Positions 1 to 8,164 of a stretch of DNA of 64,000 bases are shown here, piece by piece. Made by a program: the position numbers and the translations under genes. This stretch comes from Cytobacillus dafuensis (GTDB taxonomy: Bacteria; Bacillota; Bacilli; Bacillales; Cytobacillaceae), in assembly GCF_007995155.1 (NCBI RefSeq), contig NZ_CP042593.1:4506001-4570000 (forward strand), given 5' to 3'. The notes under the pieces were generated by a model that saw nothing but the letters and a program-made list of their open reading frames with translations, ran no database searches and was not told where the DNA came from. The first letter of the stretch is position 1. Every line of letters begins with the position of its first letter.

Positions 1-1140
1 GATTAACAGCACGTTCAAAATAATATTGACAACCGCTGCCATACCAAATGCGTACGAAATAATCTTTGTTTGCTTCGTATAGAAAATACCGACTGAAATA
101 ATCATATAGAAAAAATTCAAGAATGTAACAGCCGATAAAATAGCTACATACTGATAAGCTTCATGATAATTGTCGCTTAACATGCGAATAATCCACGGCA
201 TTAATGTAGCGACCATCAAAATACCTATTGTCCCTAGTAACAGAATACCATAATACAACTTCGCAAATAAAACAGGACTATCCTTCTTATCCTTTAAAGA
301 CATAGAAAAAGGTCTCCAAGCCATTTGCACACCACTCGTAAGCAGCGTAATTAAGGAGGCAAACTTGACGGCTGAACCGTAAATACCTACCTCGTATAAA
401 GAAGTGAACTCTTTAAGAAGAATAGAATTAGCATTAACAATTACCCAAAAGGCTAATGATGCCGGAACAAGTGGAGTCGCGTATACTAGGATTTCCTTTA
501 ATAGCTTTTTATTAAATGTAAATTTAATGTATTTCAAAAGGGGCTTGATTAATAGCAGCGCAACGATGGCTACACTTATAAGTCTTCCATATAAAATGCC
601 GTCGATTGTTGGGCTAACATAGGCTAAAAATCCATAGGAAAGGACGGCAATCAAGAGCATTTTCAAAATCGTAATGGTTACTACCTTTTTCGTGAAAAAA
701 TCATAACGAAGAACCGTTAAGATTAAAGCGATGACTGTATCCAAGGCCATAACCCCAATGGCAATATTGAATAAATAATATAGGCTTGCATCTTCTAATA
801 GGAGCTGAGACAACCATGGACCACCAATAAGAAATACGATGGCTGTGATTAAAACAATCAGCAATCTAAATGTCATAACAGACCTGACATACTCAAGCCT
901 TTTCTTTTTATCTTCTGATTCGAAGTAGTAATAAGCAAGAGCAGAATCGGTACCAAAGATGACTAGGAAGGTAAGCATCGATGTAAGTCGATCCAAATAA
1001 TCCAATACTCCATATTCGGCAGGGTCAGGAATGAAGGATGTGTATATTGGAAGCATGATAAAGGCGATCAGCTTCGTTCCAACGTTCATAAATGCGTAAA
1101 GGAGCGAATCCGCTCCTAAACGCTTAATTTGGGCGAACAC
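1..1140 (-). CDS. Polysaccharide flippase, Wzx/PST type (3' end cut by window)
   Basis: The reading frame opens at a GTG at 1140, two bases after the stop of the preceding gene, and stays open to base 1, giving 380 codons. Full-length flippases have about 480-520 residues, so the C-terminus lies outside the window. The N-terminus contains QIKRLGADSLLYAFMNVG, a stretch typical of the polysaccharide transporter (MOP/PST) superfamily, followed by alternating hydrophobic segments consistent with a multi-pass membrane protein. In this family the protein flips undecaprenyl-linked repeat units across the membrane. Its place at the end of a sugar-nucleotide cluster supports export of the polymer built by the upstream genes. 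Substrate specificity cannot be read from sequence. Confidence 0.85.
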   Translation of the reverse strand, partial: MFAQIKRLGADSLLYAFMNVGTKLIAFIMLPIYTSFIPDPAEYGVLDYLDRLTSMLTFLVIFGTDSALAYYYFESEDKKKRLEYVRSVMTFRLLIVLITAIVFLIGGPWLSQLLLEDASLYYLFNIAIGVMALDTVIALILTVLRYDFFTKKVVTITILKMLLIAVLSYGFLAYVSPTIDGILYGRLISVAIVALLLIKPLLKYIKFTFNKKLLKEILVYATPLVPASLAFWVIVNANSILLKEFTSLYEVGIYGSAVKFASLITLLTSGVQMAWRPFSMSLKDKKDSPVLFAKLYYGILLLGTIGILMVATLMPWIIRMLSDNYHEAYQYVAILSAVTFLNFFYMIISVGIFYTKQTKIISYAFGMAAVVNIILNVLLI

Positions 1141-1141
1141 C

Positions 1142-1873
1142 CTATAACAGCTCCCGCTCGTCAACCATTTTGACAAATTTAGCAGGAACCCCTTTAACTA
1201 AAGTCTTTGGTTCTGTATGCTTTGTTACTAATGCACCAGCAGCAACAAAGGTTTCTTCCTCAATCGTAATCCCTGGAAGAATGATAGATGCACCGCCAAC
1301 ACGTGCTCCTCTTTTAACATGAGCGCCCTTAATCTTATCGAAGCGCTCCTCTGTTCTACCCATAAAGTTATCATTCGTTGTTGTCACACAAGGTGCGATA
1401 AAGACATGATCCTCAAGAGTTGTATACGCTGTAATGTAAGAATTCGATTGGATTTTTGTCCGATCCCCAATCTTCACATAGTTTTCAACGGTAACGCCCC
1501 TGCCGACAATGACAAAATTACCGATTTCAACATTTTCCCTTACGCTTGCAAGATCAGCAATTAGCGTATTGGAGCCAATTTTTGCTCCTCTATAGATCAC
1601 ACAGTTTGCCCCAACTGTTACATCTTCGCCGATTTCGAGGGCTGGAATTGTACCTGAGAGTTTAACTGTGCTTGTTTTTGCAGGCTTTGGAGGCTTCCCA
1701 ACAACAGCACCGTCCGCAATAGTAGTGTTATCACCAATAGTTGTTCCTTCGTGAATGGTTACTCGGTTCCCAATCACTACATTTTTACCGATTTTTACAT
1801 CCTTTTCTACAACGGAAAAGTATCCGACTTGAACGGATGAGTCTATTTGAGCGGAAGGATCTATAAAATTCAT
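1142..1873 (-). CDS. Left-handed beta-helix N-acetyltransferase, WbpD-like
   Basis: 243 residues dominated by hexapeptide repeats (IGKNVVIGNRVTIHEG, IGDNTTIADGAVVG), the signature of the left-handed beta-helix acyltransferases. In the WbpD/WlbB branch the enzyme acetylates the 3-amino group of UDP-GlcNAc3NA to give UDP-GlcNAc3NAcA. The ATG at 1873 (MNFIDPSAQ) has an AAGGGAGA ribosome binding site. An open frame continues up to 2119 but the added 82 residues only translate an intergenic 21-bp repeat array, so they are rejected. The neighbouring WbpA-, WbpB- and WbpE-like genes support this acceptor, but another amino sugar is possible. Confidence 0.8.
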   Translation of the reverse strand: MNFIDPSAQIDSSVQVGYFSVVEKDVKIGKNVVIGNRVTIHEGTTIGDNTTIADGAVVGKPPKPAKTSTVKLSGTIPALEIGEDVTVGANCVIYRGAKIGSNTLIADLASVRENVEIGNFVIVGRGVTVENYVKIGDRTKIQSNSYITAYTTLEDHVFIAPCVTTTNDNFMGRTEERFDKIKGAHVKRGARVGGASIILPGITIEEETFVAAGALVTKHTEPKTLVKGVPAKFVKMVDERELL

Positions 1874-1907
1874 TCGAATGTCTCCCTTTATCTTAAAATT
1901 ATAGAGC

Positions 1908-2145
1908 GGCGGATATATCGGAAATCTGGCGGATATCTGCGCAAAAGTCGCGGATATATCAAGATATCTGGCGGATATCTGCGCAAAAGTCGCGGATATA
2001 TCAAGATATCTGGCGGATATCTGAATAAAGTGACCGATATATCCGCGAAACTGACCGATATCTGCGAAAACTGACCGATATATCCCTGAATGTGACCGAT
2101 ATCTACGAAAATCAGCCAATACATCCCCGAAAATAACCGACTACT
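1908..2145. repeat. 21-bp tandem repeat array (GGATATC/GGATATAT)
   Basis: About eleven imperfect units of about 21 bp fill the gap between the WbpD- and WbpA-like genes. Units alternate between forms such as TGGCGGATATCTGCGCAAAA and TCGCGGATATATCAAGATAT, then drift to TGACCGATATMTSCG forms. Two adjacent pairs are identical over 42 bp. The period is a multiple of three, which creates spurious open frames on both strands. Confidence 0.85.
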
Positions 2146-2174
2146 TTAAAAATCCTAATTAAACCGCAAATCCA

Positions 2175-3488
2175 TTACAGTTTAATATATTTATTCGGCT
2201 TGTCAATGCCCTTCATTGCATTACGAGTATCGAAAATCACTTTGCTTTCTTTTGCGATCATTTCATAATCAAAATCAGTATGATCTGTAGTTACTAAAAC
2301 AAGGTCAGCATCATTTAGAAGCTGTTTAGTCAGTTCAACTGTTTCGATTTTTTGGTTACAAGATTTGAAAGATGCTACATATGGATCGACAACTTTATAA
2401 TCTGCACCATGATGCTCTAATAGTTCAACAATCTTAAGAACTGGAGATTCACGAACATCATCAATATCCTTTTTGTATGCAACGCCAAGTACAGCAACTT
2501 TTGCACCGCGTAGAGCTTTGCCATCTTCGTTTAGTACTTGCATGGAGCGTGTAATAACATATTCAGGCATGCTGTTATTGATTTCACCAGCAAGCTCGAT
2601 TAATTTTGTATGATAGTTATATTCACGAGCCTTCCATGTTAAGTAGAAAGGATCGATAGGAATACAATGTCCGCCTAGTCCTGGACCTGGATAGAATGCC
2701 ATGAATCCGTAAGGCTTTGTTTTAGCAGCATCAATTACTTCCCACACATCTATGCCCATTTTTTCGCATAAAATCGCCATTTCATTTGCTAACGCAATAT
2801 TAATATGACGGAACGTATTTTCGAAGATTTTCTCCATTTCAGCTATTGCCGGAGAAGATACTTCGTGAACATCTCCTTCAAGAACATTGCGGTAAAGAGA
2901 AGCTGCCACTTTTGTACATTTTTCTGTAATTCCACCTACCACTTTAGGTGTGTTCTTTGTTTTAAACTGCTTATTACCTGGATCAACGCGCTCTGGAGAG
3001 TAGGCAATAAATACATTTTCTCCTACATTAAGACCTTTTTCTTCAAGGGCTGGCTTAACGATTTCTTCTGTTGTACCAGGGTATGTTGTTGATTCTAGGA
3101 CTACAAGCATGCCTTCATGTGCATATTTAGCAATTTCCTTTGAGGAGCTTTCTACATATGAAGTGTCAGGCTGTTGATAAATATCAAGTGGAGTTGGTAC
3201 ACAGATCGCAACAGCATCCACTTCAGCAATTCTCGCATAATCAGTTGTAGCTACTAAATGACCGCTTTTGATCATATCAGCTAAATCTTGATCGACAACG
3301 TCGCCAATATAGTTAATTCCCATATTTACTTGCTCAACACGAGCTGCCTGTACGTCAAATCCGATTACCTTATATCCTGCTTTTGCTTTTTCAACTGCTA
3401 ACGGAAGACCTACATAGCCTAATCCTACAACTCCAATAACAGCTTCTTTATTTTCGATTTTATTAATTAAAGATGTATATACGTCCAT
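2175..3488 (-). CDS. UDP-N-acetyl-hexosamine 6-dehydrogenase, WbpA/WecC-like
   Basis: 437 residues of the UDP-glucose/UDP-ManNAc dehydrogenase family. The N-terminal Rossmann motif is VGLGYVGLPLA (residues about 20-30). The catalytic region holds GPGLGGHCIPIDPFYL, whose Cys forms the thioester in this family. The C-terminal NAD domain ends with a DVRESP motif. The reaction oxidises C6 of UDP-GlcNAc or UDP-ManNAc twice to the uronic acid. ATG 3488 is chosen because AAAGGAG lies 9 bases upstream; the frame is open to 3539 without better support. With WbpB-, WbpE- and WbpD-like neighbours the likely substrate is UDP-GlcNAc, though WecC-type use of UDP-ManNAc (MnaA is encoded near 56 kb) cannot be excluded. 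Confidence 0.88.
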   Translation of the reverse strand: MDVYTSLINKIENKEAVIGVVGLGYVGLPLAVEKAKAGYKVIGFDVQAARVEQVNMGINYIGDVVDQDLADMIKSGHLVATTDYARIAEVDAVAICVPTPLDIYQQPDTSYVESSSKEIAKYAHEGMLVVLESTTYPGTTEEIVKPALEEKGLNVGENVFIAYSPERVDPGNKQFKTKNTPKVVGGITEKCTKVAASLYRNVLEGDVHEVSSPAIAEMEKIFENTFRHINIALANEMAILCEKMGIDVWEVIDAAKTKPYGFMAFYPGPGLGGHCIPIDPFYLTWKAREYNYHTKLIELAGEINNSMPEYVITRSMQVLNEDGKALRGAKVAVLGVAYKKDIDDVRESPVLKIVELLEHHGADYKVVDPYVASFKSCNQKIETVELTKQLLNDADLVLVTTDHTDFDYEMIAKESKVIFDTRNAMKGIDKPNKYIKL

Positions 3489-3580
3489 CTCTTTTTTCTC
3501 CTTTTCGTTGGAATAGGGGACGGAGCTTGTGTCTCTCAACTGCTCACGACGCCTAATTATGTTAGATTCCTAGATGATGA

Positions 3581-3670
3581 TTAGAAAAGCTTGATATTCG
3601 CCAAGTCGATCGGCGAAAACCTGATTTTTACTGGCAGATACTATATCGAAACCTCACTTCGACTTTAGTA
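3581..3670. repeat. Dispersed TTAGAAAARCTT intergenic repeat, copy 1
   Basis: TTAGAAAAGCTTGATATTCG followed by CCAAGTCGATCGGCGAA and a TGGCAGATACT tail. Related sequences lie at 14718, 14831 and 45986. The core contains a small dyad (ATTCGCC...GGCGAAAA). It occupies most of the 193-bp gap between the WbpB- and WbpA-like genes. Confidence 0.6.
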
Positions 3671-3681
3671 CAAATAACCTT

Positions 3682-4695
3682 TTAAGCTAAAGTAACTTTC
3701 TTTCCTGTTTCAGCAGACTCTAAAATAGCCAGTATTAATTTTACAGGAGCAATCCCGTCTTCACCAGTTACAATTGGATTACGATTTTCTTTCACTGCAA
3801 GCACCATATCTTCAATGATGCATTGATGACCCGGTTTGCCAAATGGGTCCTCTTTTATTTCATTTTTGATTTTATCCGTTTCCTCTTCGCTTACCCCTTC
3901 AATATCCCAAGTCTCAATAAATGTAGCATTTCTGCCGCTAATTTTAACAGAGGCTGTTTCACCAAAGATGGCAATGGATTCTTCAAGATTTTTCGGATAA
4001 ATCGTTGTCGCTGCTTCAATTACGCCTAGAGCACCATTTTTAAATTGGACAACTGCAGCTGCAACATCTTCTGTTTCAATTTTTCTCAAACGTGTCGCTG
4101 CCATAGCTTGTACAGATTCAACTGGTCCCATTAACCAAAGCATCAAATCCAAGTCATGGATCGCTTGATTCATAAGAACGCCGCCATCAAATTCCTTCGT
4201 TCCTCTCCATGCCGCTTGATCATAATAGGCTTGATTTCGGTTCCAGCGCACTGTAGCATTTGCATGACTGAGTTTTCCAAAAGCGCCTGCATCCATTTGT
4301 TCCTTTAATTTCTGGATAGCTGGTCGGAAACGATTTGGGTGGACTACCGCAAGCTTCACACCGTTCTCATTTGCATATTTCATCATTTCTTCCGCTTCAT
4401 GAAGCTTCAATGACATTGGCTTTTCAACAATAATATGTCTGCCTTGCTCGGCAACAATTTTAGTTAAAGGAGTATGAAGTCCAGAAGGTACACAAATGTT
4501 CACAACGTGAATTTCCGGATTTTCTTCAAGCATGTTTTGTAGGTCTGTATATTTTTTCACATTTGGATTTTCAATTTCTAATCGAGCAGGATTTGTATCA
4601 CAGATAGCAAATAAATTGGCGTTTTCAGCCTTTTCGATTGCCTCAATATGTTTATTCGCGATATGCCCCATGCCTACGATGGCAAAATTAATCAT
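3682..4695 (-). CDS. Gfo/Idh/MocA oxidoreductase, WbpB/WlbA-like
   Basis: 337 residues. The N-terminal NAD-binding motif is AIVGMGHIANKHIEAI. The family EKP motif is present in VEKPMSLKLHEAEEM, and the catalytic region reads FDGGVLMNQAIHDLDLMLWL, with the conserved G-x-x-x-x-x-x-x-HDLD pattern. WbpB/WlbA enzymes oxidise C3 of UDP-GlcNAcA to the 3-keto sugar before transamination. ATG 4695 lies inside the end of the Wzz-like gene (8-base overlap) with GGAGG about 10 bases upstream, so the two are probably translationally coupled. The role rests mainly on gene context, because this superfamily is catalytically broad. Confidence 0.82.
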   Translation of the reverse strand: MINFAIVGMGHIANKHIEAIEKAENANLFAICDTNPARLEIENPNVKKYTDLQNMLEENPEIHVVNICVPSGLHTPLTKIVAEQGRHIIVEKPMSLKLHEAEEMMKYANENGVKLAVVHPNRFRPAIQKLKEQMDAGAFGKLSHANATVRWNRNQAYYDQAAWRGTKEFDGGVLMNQAIHDLDLMLWLMGPVESVQAMAATRLRKIETEDVAAAVVQFKNGALGVIEAATTIYPKNLEESIAIFGETASVKISGRNATFIETWDIEGVSEEETDKIKNEIKEDPFGKPGHQCIIEDMVLAVKENRNPIVTGEDGIAPVKLILAILESAETGKKVTLA

Positions 4696-5434
4696 GATTG
4701 TAGTACCTCCTAGCTTCGTTTACATACTTCCAAAGCATAAGAATAAGGAATGTAGCAAATACACCAAAAACCAATCCAGCTAAAGATAGCTCTACTTGGT
4801 GTCTATCAACAGCTTTTACTTCCTCACTAGCAATGCTTGGCTTTTCAAATGTCGCAAGATCCCCTGTCATTCTTTGGTTTCTCGCTTGAACATCAGCAAT
4901 TTGTGCCTCTGTATTTTCTAGGACACTTGCAACCCTCTCTGCTTCGGTAACATTTAATTGTCCACTTTCGAGCTTTTCATTTGTTACCTTTAACACATCA
5001 TTAAGCTCTTTTAATTGATTCTCATTATTATTGATATTATCTTCTGTAATTGAATATCTAAGATTATAATTATCAAGCATGGCCTTTTCAATCGAGGAAG
5101 TCATTTTATGAAGATCTTTCTTAAGCTCTTCTTTATCATCATTATAAATTTTAATTTTTATAAAGCTATCACTTGATACAAAAGCCTCAATTTCACCGTT
5201 TACATCCTTGCCAAATTGATCCACTACATATGAAGGATCTTTCAATCCCTTCAAACTAACTGCGCCTGTAAAAATTTTAGCACTCCCTACGTAATTCCCT
5301 TTATTAGGAATAACATACGATGCTCCAAAGCCCAGCAAAGTAAAGAGTAGTGGGATTATTAGAAAGAAAACCTTCTTTTTCCAAAAGAAATCCAAGTATT
5401 CATAAAGTACAAACTTTTTTTGTTCAGCCAACAA
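4688..5434 (-). CDS. Wzz/YveK-type chain-length regulator
   Basis: 248 residues with the polysaccharide co-polymerase plan: a first membrane helix near residues 24-43 (FFLIIPLLFTLLGFGASYVI), an extracellular helical and coiled-coil middle, and a second helix near residues 212-235 (LAGLVFGVFATFLILMLWKY). Such proteins set polymer length together with a polymerase. No fused or adjacent tyrosine kinase is visible. It overlaps the WbpB-like gene by 8 bases and follows the WbpE-like gene after a 79-base gap containing a hairpin. It is shorter than Gram-negative Wzz but in the range of Gram-positive versions. Confidence 0.75.
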   Translation of the reverse strand: MLAEQKKFVLYEYLDFFWKKKVFFLIIPLLFTLLGFGASYVIPNKGNYVGSAKIFTGAVSLKGLKDPSYVVDQFGKDVNGEIEAFVSSDSFIKIKIYNDDKEELKKDLHKMTSSIEKAMLDNYNLRYSITEDNINNNENQLKELNDVLKVTNEKLESGQLNVTEAERVASVLENTEAQIADVQARNQRMTGDLATFEKPSIASEEVKAVDRHQVELSLAGLVFGVFATFLILMLWKYVNEARRYYNHD

Positions 5435-5476
5435 TTCTCACCAATCCTTTTAAAATAGATAAATAAAGCAAGTAAA

Positions 5477-5503
5477 GGAACGCCCCCTATTCGGCGACGT
5501 TCC
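5477..5503. other. Intergenic hairpin between wbpE-like and wzz-like genes
   Basis: GGAACGCC ... GGCGACGTTCC forms a stem of 8 base pairs with one bulge. No U tract follows on either strand, so it is more likely an RNA-stability or processing hairpin than a terminator. Confidence 0.4.
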
Positions 5504-5513
5504 ACTCTGATTT

Positions 5514-6626
5514 TTATTTGTTATAGAACTCTTTAATTTTAGCTACAATATATTCCTGTTGCTCTTGTTTCAGTTCAGGGAACATCGGAAGTGATACAGC
5601 TTCTTTCGCTGCCTTTTCAGCTTCCGGAAGGTCTCCTTCTTTATAGCCTAAATCTTTAAAGACAGGCTGGATATGAAGCGGAAGTGGATAATAAATCATT
5701 GTTTGCACTCCTTGCTCCTTTAAGAAGGCTTGTAGCTCATCACGTTTTTCTACACGAATCGTATATTGATGGAAGACGTGGTAATTTCCTTCTTTTTCAA
5801 CTGGTGTTTTTACTAAGTCACCCAATTGTTCGTTTAGAAGGTGAGTATATACAGCTGCTTTTTCTCTTCTAAGCTCGCTCCACTTATTTAAATGTGGGAA
5901 TTTCACATTGAGAACTGCAGCTTGAAGCTCGTCCAAACGGCTATTATAACCTAATACATGATGATAGTATTTCGGCTTGCTTCCATGTACACGAATGACA
6001 CGGCAATTTTCAGCCACTTCATCATTGTTCGTTACAATCATACCTGCATCTCCATACGCACCCAAATTCTTTGTTGGGAAGAAGCTGTATGTTGCAGCTG
6101 TTCCATATTCTGCTACCGTTTTTCCATGATGCTTTGCACCAATTGCTTGTGCTGCATCACCGATAACAACTAGATTATGCTTATCAGCGATTTTGCAAAT
6201 CTCTTCCATATCTGCTGTTTGGCCGTATAAATGAACTGGAATAATCGCTTTCGTTTTATCTGTAATGGCTTCTTCAATCTTAGCAGGATCAATATTAAAT
6301 GTTACTGGATCAATATCTACATAGACTGGTGTTGCTCCGGCTCTTACAATAGAACCCCCAGTTGCAAAGAAAGTGAATGCGGTCGTAATAACCTCGTCTC
6401 CAGGTCCTACACCTGCAGCTTGTAGAGCGATATGTATAGCATCACTTCCGTTTCCACAGCCAATCCCATGTGCAACATGACTATACTCAGCTACATCCGC
6501 TTCAAGTTTCTTCACGTTATCACCTAAAATGAATCGAGAAGAGCTCATTACTTGATCTAATGCAACTAGCATTTCTTCTTTTAATGCTTGATATTGTTCA
6601 CTTAAATCTAACATTGGAATATTCAT
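5514..6626 (-). CDS. DegT/DnrJ/EryC1 PLP aminotransferase, WbpE-like
   Basis: 370 residues of the sugar aminotransferase family. The PLP aspartate and histidine neighbourhood reads VVIGDAAQAIGA, and the Schiff-base lysine lies in SFFPTKNLGAYGDAG. WbpE homologues transfer an amino group from glutamate to the 3-keto group of UDP-GlcNAcA to give UDP-GlcNAc3NA. The ATG at 6626 has GGAGG eight bases upstream; the earlier in-frame TTG overlaps that site and is rejected. It is the first gene after TagO in the transcription direction. Other UDP-keto-sugar substrates remain possible. Confidence 0.87.
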   Translation of the reverse strand: MNIPMLDLSEQYQALKEEMLVALDQVMSSSRFILGDNVKKLEADVAEYSHVAHGIGCGNGSDAIHIALQAAGVGPGDEVITTAFTFFATGGSIVRAGATPVYVDIDPVTFNIDPAKIEEAITDKTKAIIPVHLYGQTADMEEICKIADKHNLVVIGDAAQAIGAKHHGKTVAEYGTAATYSFFPTKNLGAYGDAGMIVTNNDEVAENCRVIRVHGSKPKYYHHVLGYNSRLDELQAAVLNVKFPHLNKWSELRREKAAVYTHLLNEQLGDLVKTPVEKEGNYHVFHQYTIRVEKRDELQAFLKEQGVQTMIYYPLPLHIQPVFKDLGYKEGDLPEAEKAAKEAVSLPMFPELKQEQQEYIVAKIKEFYNK

Positions 6627-6737
6627 ACCAATTTCCTCCAAATTTCATAGATGAAATACTCGATTATTTTAACACAAAATGGGCCATTAATTGTTATTTT
6701 TCTTCCCGTTAAATGACAAATTTCGAAATCTTTTTTA

Positions 6738-6774
6738 ATAAAGCCGTTTGCGAGTCGTCCACAAACGGCTTTAT
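6738..6774 (-). terminator. Hairpin after tagO
   Basis: ATAAAGCCGTTTG and CAAACGGCTTTAT form a perfect 13-bp stem around an 11-base loop, directly after the tagO stop. The U residues lie only in the base of the stem, so termination may be partial, allowing read-through into the WbpE-like gene. Confidence 0.65.
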
Positions 6775-6776
6775 CA

Positions 6777-7835
6777 TTATTGCCTTCCAGTTACCTTACG
6801 ATAAATTTTTATCATAGGTTTGTACTTTTCGTGTACGAGACCAATGGTTTCAGCCAATAGCTCAAGAATTAATAAGAGCCCAAAGATAATGAAGATACTC
6901 ACCCATAAAGTTGCAGATGAGAATAGTATGGCACTAATACTGAAAACAATTCCAAAACCATAAATGCAAAGCACTGTTTTTCGATGGGATAACCCAAGTG
7001 CAAGCAGGCGGTGGTGTAAATGTGATTTATCAGGTGCTGAAATCGGTTTTCTATTAACAATCCTTCGAATGATTGCATAAGTTGTATCAAAAACTGGAAC
7101 ACCTAATATGATGATTGGAACAATGAAGCTAAACAAAGTCACACTTTTATATAGACCAAGTAAAGAAAGAATTGAAATGGAATAGCCTAAAAACAGCGCA
7201 CCCGTATCACCCATGAAAATTTTAGCCGGATGAAAATTATGGAACAAGAAGCCAAGGGTGCTTCCTAATAAAATTAGCGAAAGCATAAGAATAAGCGGCT
7301 TACCTGCTACCCCTGCCATGAATGCAATCGTTGCAATGACAATTGCTGAAATCCCAGCGGAGAGCCCGTCAAGACCGTCAATTAGGTTGATAGCATTCGT
7401 TATCGCGACAATCCAAAAGACAGTGAGAGGGTAGGTCCAAAAACCAACATCAAAGGTGCCGATAAACGGTATGGTCAAATTATCAATTGTCAATCCGCTT
7501 CCAACTACTGCAGCCGCTGCAAGAAGTTGTCCGAGAAGCTTGTATTTAGCTTTCAGCTCATATTTATCATCTAAAACACCTGTAAGGACAATGATAAGTG
7601 CTCCAACTGTAATACCAGTAATTTTCTCATTATAAAGACCGCCGACAAAATAGCCAACAACGACACCAGCAAAAATGGCCAAGCCGCCTAGTCTAGGCAT
7701 AATTTTCGAATGGACTTTTCTTTGGTTAGGCTTGTCAACCGCACCAATTTTAATCGCAAATTTAATAACAAGTGGCGTAATCAGTAAGGATGTAACTAAA
7801 GCTGCTATAAAGGCAACTAAAAATTTTATATCCAA
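6777..7835 (-). CDS. tagO: UDP-GlcNAc:undecaprenyl-phosphate GlcNAc-1-phosphate transferase
   Basis: 352 residues and a close match to B. subtilis TagO (358 residues), including NAINLIDGLDGL, IFMGDTGALFLGYS and the APDKSHLHHRL motif. It is a multi-pass membrane enzyme of the MraY/WecA family that places GlcNAc-1-phosphate on undecaprenyl phosphate, the first committed step for wall teichoic acid and for many secondary cell-wall polymers. The start is set at a TTG (7835) preceded by AAGGTGAT, which gives a TagO-like N-terminus (MDIKFLVAFIAALV); an in-frame start at 7910 would add 25 residues without a good ribosome site. It sits upstream of the sugar cluster and divergent from secA2. Confidence 0.9.
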   Translation of the reverse strand: MDIKFLVAFIAALVTSLLITPLVIKFAIKIGAVDKPNQRKVHSKIMPRLGGLAIFAGVVVGYFVGGLYNEKITGITVGALIIVLTGVLDDKYELKAKYKLLGQLLAAAAVVGSGLTIDNLTIPFIGTFDVGFWTYPLTVFWIVAITNAINLIDGLDGLSAGISAIVIATIAFMAGVAGKPLILMLSLILLGSTLGFLFHNFHPAKIFMGDTGALFLGYSISILSLLGLYKSVTLFSFIVPIIILGVPVFDTTYAIIRRIVNRKPISAPDKSHLHHRLLALGLSHRKTVLCIYGFGIVFSISAILFSSATLWVSIFIIFGLLLILELLAETIGLVHEKYKPMIKIYRKVTGRQ

Positions 7836-8122
7836 TGGTATCACCTTAAGTTTGTATTTATGAATCAAATTTATCCTAACACATATTAAAAAGAATTCAA
7901 TTAATTTCATTTTTCAAATATTACAGAATGATTATATGAATTACTTCAATAATAGTATCACCTCATTTGCCATAAAGTCTTTATCATATTTCGACCTAAA
8001 ATGGTATAATCCTCTAAATATGACGATTCATATCGAAAAAAAGTTTCAAAGAATAGAGAATAATAGAATTTGTAAGAAATTTACTGCAGTAATACACATA
8101 AATTATATTATACTACATTATA

Positions 8123-8131
8123 TGTTATAAT
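8123..8131 (+). promoter_or_regulatory. Extended -10 promoter for secA2
   Basis: TGTTATAAT, an extended -10 element, lies 33 bases before the secA2 start; the -35 position (TTATAT) is poor, as is common with extended -10 promoters. A second TATAAT lies at 8005-8010. The rest of the 329-bp gap between tagO and secA2 (7836-8164) is AT-rich with nothing else recognised. Confidence 0.5.
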
Positions 8132-8164
8132 TTTGCTAGAAAAAAAGTTTTAGGAGAGAACAAG

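Noticed and set aside
1874..2119. N-terminal extension of the WbpD-like protein
   Set aside because: It translates the 21-bp repeat array; the family-like start with AAGGGAGA is at 1873.
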